Positions 59,158 to 64,000 of a stretch of DNA of 64,000 nt are shown piece after piece. Within the stretch, counting starts at the first letter, position 1. The number at the start of each line of letters is the position of its first letter. The DNA is taken from contig NZ_CP012677.1 of NCBI RefSeq assembly GCF_001294625.1, positions 1,550,001 through 1,614,000 of the forward strand, written 5' to 3'. A program made the translations under genes and the position numbers. The notes beneath the pieces are model-generated. The model saw nothing but the letters and a program-made list of their open reading frames with translations. It had not been told where the DNA came from and did not search any database. Origin of the DNA: Arthrobacter alpinus (lineage in GTDB: Bacteria; Actinomycetota; Actinomycetes; Actinomycetales; Micrococcaceae).

Positions 59158-59520
59158 CTCCATGACAATGTAGACAACCAAGCCGGAGAGGCTCATGCGA
59201 ACGTCTCAAAAATCTGAAGGTTTCCAAGACGCTTCTGTTTCAGGACTCCTTGGATTCTGGAGTGAATACTTTTTCACGGTTGGCATTGATCCTGGCGTGA
59301 TCGAAGTATTCGGGGTCGAAGCGTTCTCCTCTACCGGATCGTTGAGTGGTCCCTTGCGCCCATTCGCGGAGGCCTTGGCGTGTTCGTGCTCCTTTCCTGG
59401 ACCTGGCCGCGGTGGCCCCCCGCCCGATGTGTTCGGGTTCGTCCCAGGCGTGTGATTTTTCCTTGGATTAGTTTCCCTTTACTTCGGGGAGTTCCCCTAC
59501 CGGAGCGGGGAGGGATTCAC
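59158..59520. other. Intergenic segment without a supported gene
   Basis: One 86-codon plus-strand frame (59195-59455) follows GGAGAGG, but its Gly/Pro/Ser-rich sequence has no recognisable domain and its C-terminal half looks like chance translation. I do not count it as a gene. No terminal repeat for the adjacent transposase fragment was found. Confidence 0.4.
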
Positions 59521-60120
59521 TCATGTCACAACCTCCTCTTTCTTTGACGGTGTGGTCTCTGGAGAGCTAACGGGATACCGCTCTGAGCTCAGGCCCAAGT
59601 GGGTGTCCATATCGAGTGTGAAACGTCCGTAGGGGTTGATGTGGGTCCAGAACAACGGGCTCAACCCGCGCCAGTCCTCAGGCGTCAGTAGGTCATGAAA
59701 GGTCGGATCTTCAAGGACTTCCTGCAACATCAGGGTGTTGACTAGGACCAAGGACGATTGGAGGAGGTGGAGGGCTAGCATGGAAACCTCAGTCGTTTCC
59801 CTATCCGGGCCGGTGAGGTCTCGGTTCTTGCCGTAGAAAACGACGTCGTTGCCGCTATTCCAGTTCTCCACCACCTGCAACCCAGAATTTATCTCTCGTC
59901 GGAGAGCTTCACTAGCGAGGTAGTCGGCGGCGAAGATCGTGCGAACCGCCCGGCCGAGTTCTTCCAGAGCCTGGTACGTGGAGTGTTTCGGTCCGCCCCG
60001 GGTGAAACGGCGCAGAATCGTCTCCGATTCGGCTGTGCCAAGCTTCAATGCTGTGGCGTATTTGATCATCTGGTCGTATTGCTGAGCGATGATCTCCCAA
60101 TTAATAGCCCTCGACATCAC
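59521..60120 (-). pseudogene. Tn3-family transposase, C-terminal fragment
   Basis: 199 residues. [36 protein letters not shown] and [28 protein letters not shown] are Tn3 transposase C-terminal blocks, the second carrying the catalytic Glu. [28 protein letters not shown] is the usual end. About 800 N-terminal residues are missing; similarity stops at 60120. It is of a different lineage from both other transposases in this window, so a separate element once inserted here. Confidence 0.88.
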
Positions 60121-60277
60121 CGGGGGGTCTGCCTAAGGTCTCGTTGTCAGATATCGCTTGCTCTATCCACGGGAGACGAGCGCAGCTCCATCCCGTAGAA
60201 GGTTCCCGCAACGGGCACGGCTCTGAGACTCGTGCTGTCGTCTTCTGAAAACGCCACCGGGCCAAGACAGTATGAAT

Positions 60278-60799
60278 TTAGTGCGTGTTGATCCAGTAGC
60301 GGCGCTTACCGTTACGGCTGTCTTCATAGACGCCACTATTCTTTTCGATAGTGGCACGGGAACCGGCATTGTCCTCATCGCAGGTGACGAGAACCCTGGA
60401 AATACCCAGCTCGCGGGCAACAGGCAACGCGTCATTCAACGCCTTGGAGGCGTGACCGCGTCGGCGCGCGGATGGCCGCACACTATATCCAATGTGCCCG
60501 CCTTAATTCAGCCCGAAATCATTGAGTTCGTGGCGGATGGCAAGAGAACCAAGGACCACATCCCCCTCAACGATCCACAGATAGGTGCACGTCACATAAC
60601 CCGGCTTCCGTGGGCTTTCCGGTAGCGCAGCAGCAACAAGTTCGTCAACAAACCGGCCAAAGTCCAGCGGATCCCGGAGGTCTTCCAATGACCAATCCTC
60701 CCCTCCGCCACCATCCCGGTGGGCTCCACCAAATTCAACGGCAGCTTCTAGCCAGGAGGATTGAAAAAATACATTGGGGGTCAAGAGGGTAGCCATCAA
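60278..60799 (-). pseudogene. GNAT acetyltransferase interrupted by an in-frame TAA
   Basis: One frame runs from ATG 60799 to a stop at 60278, with a single TAA at 60500-60502. Before it: YVTCTYLWIVEGDVVLGSLAIRHELNDFGLN. After it: GGHIGYSVRPSARRRGHASKALNDALPVARELGISRVLVTCDEDNAGS, a classic GNAT acetyl-CoA motif (RRRGHA) and following helix. The stop falls just before GGHIGYSVRPS, which in intact homologues follows directly. So the gene looks dead by one nonsense change. Confidence 0.72.
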
Positions 60800-60932
60800 A
60801 AGATCCTAGCCTGCTACTTTGCTCTTTCTGACACCGCTCAGGAGCGTCCCATTCGAGGGCCCGAAAGCCTTCGCCTTCCAGATGCCGAACCTATCGCTCG
60901 CCCACCGGTGGACTCGCCCGTAAAATCGACCC

Positions 60933-61334
60933 ATGGATGAATCTTGCGTGCATCAGGTGTCGTGCGGAATGCTTATCTGCGCGGGGCGGGTGCTTCTTGT
61001 ACACCGGTCGTCGTCGAAGGCACGATATCCGAATGTTTGGGACTTCCCGGGAGGTCACCTTGAACGGGGCGAAAATAGTCGTCAAGCGCTTGTGCGGGAG
61101 CTTCGAGAAGAGTTGGGCGTAGAAATCACTCCGCCGACTGGGCACTCGCTGCTGACCCGCCGGGATGCTGAGATATTCCAAGAAATATGGAAGGTTGAAG
61201 CGTGGGAAGGTGCGATCATCAATGCTGCACCCGATGAACACGACGCCATCGGATGGTTCAGGTTGGACGAGGCAATGTCCTTAGACCTAGCCGATGACGG
61301 CTACCCAGCACTCTTCAATCAGGTGCTGCCCTGA
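60933..61334 (+). CDS. Nudix hydrolase, copy 1
   Basis: 133 residues from ATG 60933. The Nudix box is GGHLERGENSRQALVRELREELGV, with the catalytic Glu pair in REEL. SCGMLICAGRVLLVHRSSSKARYPNVWDFPGG precedes it, as in MutT/8-oxo-dGTP or NDP-sugar type enzymes. It hydrolyses a nucleoside diphosphate linked to another moiety; the substrate is unknown. A second copy lies 1.2 kb downstream, and I count 99 of 133 identical residues. Confidence 0.9.
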   Translation: MDESCVHQVSCGMLICAGRVLLVHRSSSKARYPNVWDFPGGHLERGENSRQALVRELREELGVEITPPTGHSLLTRRDAEIFQEIWKVEAWEGAIINAAPDEHDAIGWFRLDEAMSLDLADDGYPALFNQVLP

Positions 61335-61410
61335 TTTCTGACCGGAACAGGTGGTGTTCGGGCAATTGTTTCCTCCGATATGGTGGGACTCAATTAATAG
61401 CTAATACAAA

Positions 61411-61833
61411 ATGAGGACAAGCATGCGGCAGCCTTTGGTCACACTTATTCGGTCTGAAGAACTCTCCGATGTTGCTGAGTATGCTTACGCGGCGACCGCT
61501 CCAAGCAACGCACGCCTCATTTTTTTGGCAGGGTCTTGCCCGTTGAACCAGGATGGATCGACTGCTGGGGTCGGCGATTACCGCGTACAAGCCGCCAAAG
61601 CTGTTGAGAACATGCGCATTGCCCTAGAAGCCGCAGGCGCTAGCGTGGATAACGTCATCAGTACACGTGTCCTTGTTGCCTCCTCAGACCAGGCAGACCT
61701 CGTAGCAGCATGGGAAGTGGTTCGTGCAGCATTCGGTGACCACGACGTTCCGAGCACCCTAATGGGCGTCACTGTTCTCGGCTACACGAACCAGCTCGTA
61801 GAAATTGAAGCCGTCGCGGCTGTTATTGACTAA
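61411..61833 (+). CDS. RidA/YjgF-family protein
   Basis: 140 residues; ATG 61423 (four codons on) is an equally good start. AYAATAPSNARLIFLAGSCPLNQDGSTAGVGDYRVQAAKAVENMRIALEAAGASVDNVISTRVLVA and PSTLMGVTVLGYTNQLVEIEAVAA cover the whole RidA fold, a trimer with active sites between subunits. RidA proteins hydrolyse reactive enamines/imines from PLP enzymes; the usual catalytic Arg around GNPxxR-type positions is not clear here, so this member may do something else. It lies between the Nudix copies. Confidence 0.85.
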   Translation: MRTSMRQPLVTLIRSEELSDVAEYAYAATAPSNARLIFLAGSCPLNQDGSTAGVGDYRVQAAKAVENMRIALEAAGASVDNVISTRVLVASSDQADLVAAWEVVRAAFGDHDVPSTLMGVTVLGYTNQLVEIEAVAAVID

Positions 61834-61887
61834 GCATCTGAATGCCCCGTCAAGATGCTGTAGTGATCAGATTGGACGATCCCGAAG

Positions 61888-62454
61888 TTGAATGAGCCAG
61901 TAATACCGTTAGGCGACTTTGCCCGGCGGAAACAGCCCGTCCTAGAAGTCGATGACCTAGTGCTCCGGCCATGGGACCTCGTTGACGTTCCCGTAGTGGT
62001 GCAGGCCTACCAAGACCCGGCAATCATGCAATGGCATGGAAAGACCATGACCATCGATGACGCCAAGGAATGGGTGCTCCACTGGATCGCCCGCTGGCAA
62101 GACGAGTCCGGTGCGGGCTGGGCAATAACTCGCGGCGGGGAAGCGATTGGACAGATCAGTCTACGTCGCATCGACCTAGAGAACGGTTCCGGTGAATTTT
62201 CTTACTGGATTCTTCCTGAAGGCCGCGGCGCCAACGTGGCACCTTTAGCGCTAAGCAAGTTGTCTGCATGGGCCTTCGGTCGTGCAGGCTTCCACACACT
62301 TGAGCTCGCGCACTCCGTTAACAACCCTGCTTCATGCAGGGTCGCCCAAAAGAGCGGTTACCCCGCGGAAGGTGTGAAGCGTCAACAGGTGCACCATGCA
62401 GACGGATGGCATGACATGCATACGCACGCTCGCTTGGCATCAGATCCGGGCTAG
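61888..62454 (+). CDS. GNAT-family acetyltransferase
   Basis: 188 residues from TTG 61888 (a weak start with no good site; a later start would clip the fold). LEVDDLVLRPWDLVDVPVVVQAYQDP opens the RimJ-like fold. SGEFSYWILPEGRGANVAPLALSKLSAWAFGRAGFHTLELAHSVNNPASCRVAQKSGY carries the acetyl-CoA site and following helix. Substrate is unknown. It sits between RidA and the second Nudix gene. Confidence 0.82.
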   Translation: MNEPVIPLGDFARRKQPVLEVDDLVLRPWDLVDVPVVVQAYQDPAIMQWHGKTMTIDDAKEWVLHWIARWQDESGAGWAITRGGEAIGQISLRRIDLENGSGEFSYWILPEGRGANVAPLALSKLSAWAFGRAGFHTLELAHSVNNPASCRVAQKSGYPAEGVKRQQVHHADGWHDMHTHARLASDPG

Positions 62455-62558
62455 ATAACCTGACACCGCCAGCAGGCCGGCGACTGTCCCGTAGGAGGTT
62501 CGGCTTACGGGCGATGGTTCTGGGACCCGCCGCGTTGGATCGTAAGTAGACTCCTCCC

Positions 62559-62960
62559 ATGGAAGAACCTTTGATGCACTACGTTTCGTGCGGAATGCTC
62601 GTACGCGCGGGACGCGTGTTTCTCGTACACCGATCATCATCGAAGGCACGGTATCCCAACGTCTGGGACTTCCCGGGAGGCCACCTCGAGCTGGACGAAA
62701 ACGGCCAACAAGCTCTTGTACGTGAACTTCGAGAAGAGTTGAGTGTGAAGATTAGTCCGCCTGCTGGGAAAGCGATACTGACACGGCAAGACGCTGAAAT
62801 GTTCAAGGAAGTATGGCTAGTTGAAAAATGGGATGGTGACATCGTCAATGCCGCACCCGATGAGCATGACGCCATTGGATGGTTCAGTTTGGACGAGGCA
62901 ATATCTCTGGATCTAGCTGATGCTGACTATCCAGCGCTCTTCAAGCAGGTCCTGACTTAA
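62559..62960 (+). CDS. Nudix hydrolase, copy 2
   Basis: 133 residues from ATG 62559, paralogue of copy 1 with the same length. Its Nudix box is GGHLELDENGQQALVRELREELSV; the box Gly of the ...REELG position is Ser here, a small deviation from the consensus. Differences from copy 1 are scattered, mostly conservative, so both copies look maintained. It ends 40 bp before the transposase fragment. Confidence 0.88.
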   Translation: MEEPLMHYVSCGMLVRAGRVFLVHRSSSKARYPNVWDFPGGHLELDENGQQALVRELREELSVKISPPAGKAILTRQDAEMFKEVWLVEKWDGDIVNAAPDEHDAIGWFSLDEAISLDLADADYPALFKQVLT

Positions 62961-63000
62961 ATCCAGTTCGGTGGGAGTTATCCCGGTGAACGGGTTACGT

Positions 63001-63581
63001 TCAGGCCTCCTGATCTTCATTGGGATTCCGGAAGGGTCGTAGCTGCGTTTCTGCAGGAGTGACGGTGAAGGTGTATCTGCCTAGCATGTTGATGTGTTCT
63101 GATACCAGCGGAGACAACCGTTGTACGTCTTCGTCGGCGACAGCAACACCTTGGTCACGGAGCTCGGTGAGCGCCGCGTCCAGGTAGCGGGTGTTCCACA
63201 GGATGACGGCGTTCAGGACCAGGCCAAGAGCTCCGAGTTGGTCTTCCTGCCCTTCCCGGTAGGACTGGCGTATCTGGCCCCTCCTGCCGTGGAAGATGAG
63301 TCTGGCCAGGGCGTGGCGGGACTCCTGCAGTGTCAACTGCGTATGAATTTGGCGTCGGTAGCCCTCGTCAACATCGATGAAGTCCAGCAGGTGCTCGGTT
63401 TTGGCTATTCTGCCGTACTCCGCCAACGCTTTTCCAAGCAGGGTTGCTGTCCCACCGCCCTGGGTGACTCTCAGGATTTCCGAGGCACGCACGGTCCCAG
63501 CAGTCAATGAGCCCGCAAGGCGGAGCATGTCCGGCCAGTTGGCCGTGATGAGGTCTATGTTGATTCGGTTGCGGCCTGCTA
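63001..63581 (-). pseudogene. Tn3-family transposase C-terminal fragment, cut by a second transposon
   Basis: About 193 residues, from AGRNRINIDLITANWPDMLRLAGSLTAG to the stop at 63001. ASEILRVTQGGGTATLLGKALAEYGRIAKTEHLLDFIDVDEGYRR and EGQEDQLGALGLVLNAVILWNTRYLDAAL match the C-terminal quarter of Tn3 transposases, including the catalytic Glu region. The upstream part is missing at exactly the tip of a 38-bp terminal repeat (63582), so insertion of another Tn3-family element disrupted it. Confidence 0.88.
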
Positions 63582-63619
63582 GGGGTGGCTTGTGAAAAAG
63601 TTGAATATCCGACGCTAAG
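63582..63619 (+). repeat. Intact 38-bp Tn3-type terminal repeat
   Basis: Exactly 38 bases start GGGGTGGCTTGTG and end CCGACGCTAAG, the canonical Tn3 layout (GGGG tip, ACGxTAAG inner end). It points right, so its element extends beyond the window edge. The degenerate repeat at 54622 shares its core. Confidence 0.85.
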
Positions 63620-63744
63620 GTTTTGTCGAGCGTCGTAGTGGCCTGCATTTGCCGGCCGTCCAAAGGATCCTGCTTCAAGGGGCTGGGTTGTGATCTTGCC
63701 CGGAGGCACGACCTTGGACGCCCACAAACCGGACCCGCACTTCT

Positions 63745-64000
63745 TCAACAGCCGTCTGCGCCAAGTCCGAGCAACGGGACGGCAACTGCTTCGGGGTCCC
63801 TGGCCGGAACCCAGCGGTACAGCGTGGGCGTCGAAACTCCGAGGCTGGCAACAAATTCCCTGGGCGGTGCGCCTTGGCTGAGGACCCTTCGTGCGGAGCG
63901 GATTTTGGAGTCCGTCATGACGCGCTTGCGGCCGCCGACCCTTCCTGTTCGCGGGCAGCCTGTAGGCCTGCTTTGGGTGCGTCCGACCCTTTATAGGCAC
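63745..64000 (-). pseudogene. Serine resolvase C-terminal part, frameshifted and cut by window edge
   Basis: From the window edge one frame gives APKAGLQAAREQ and then runs out. Inserting one G at about 63940 continues as GRVGGRKRVMTDSKIRSARRVLSQGAPPREFVASLGVSTPTLYRW, the hinge and HTH of Tn3/Hin-like resolvases, and ends at TGA 63745-63747. The one-base loss would disable it unless the sequence has an error there. Confidence 0.65.

Larger units (their letters stand above)
63582..64000 (+). mobile_element. Left part of a Tn3-family element running off the window
   Basis: It begins at the 38-bp repeat and contains a decayed serine resolvase. The transposase and right end would lie beyond base 64000. 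Bases 63620-63744 between repeat and resolvase hold no gene. Confidence 0.75.

Noticed and set aside
59195..59455. 86-codon frame with GGAGAGG upstream
   Set aside because: Its Gly/Pro/Ser-rich end has no family resemblance and no coupled neighbour; kept only as a gap note.

Overview
The window looks like chromosomal DNA from an actinobacterium of the Micrococcaceae, most likely Arthrobacter or a close relative. The evidence is high GC, frequent GTG/TTG starts, mycothiol synthesis (mshC), RbpA, a complete Pup-proteasome locus and a PafB-PafC fusion in one polypeptide. This assignment rests on gene content only.

Layout. (1) 1-5.7 kb: a four-gene minus-strand export module (MacB-type ABC protein, membrane adaptor with a peptidoglycan-binding domain, Cys-rich lipoprotein, secreted I36/crystallin-like protein), then a decayed gene. 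(2) 5.7-9.9 kb: a Tn3-family transposon with terminal repeats, a res-like site, a zinc-finger/serine resolvase and a full-length transposase. Its right end cuts the 5' end of a secreted-repeat lipoprotein gene. (3) 9.9-12.3 kb: a SigL/RslA-like sigma/anti-sigma locus in which the sigma gene is frameshifted and the neighbouring DUF2231 gene has a stop at codon 3. (4) 12.5-22.2 kb: tRNA-Leu(GAG) and housekeeping genes, including uppP, mshC and a PAC2-family gene. (5) 22.2-38.2 kb: trmI-mpa-dop-pup-prcB-prcA-pafA, two FKBP isomerases, pafBC, tatA-tatC and helY. This set covers pupylation, depupylation, degradation, DNA-damage regulation and twin-arginine export. (6) 38.2-53.1 kb: amidohydrolase, ppm1, rbpA, NfeD/SPFH pair, divergent MocR regulator/YczE pair, rlmA-like, def, acnA, GNAT and a short UvrA-like protein. 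(7) 53.1-64 kb: accessory DNA with a broken FtsX permease, an RHS protein with a very short glycine-rich hydrophobic tip, an overlapping two-helix membrane gene, a serine recombinase, fragments of several Tn3-family elements with 38-bp-type terminal repeats, and a small block of two duplicated Nudix hydrolases around RidA and GNAT genes.

The most interesting unexplained unit is the RHS gene at 55.1-58.4 kb with its 8-nt-overlapping partner at 54.9 kb. It may be a membrane-acting toxin/immunity pair flanked by transposon ends. Other points of note are a possible ATA start, a leader ORF overlapping the deformylase start, nested repeats at the right end of the first transposon, and clustered gene decay around that transposon.
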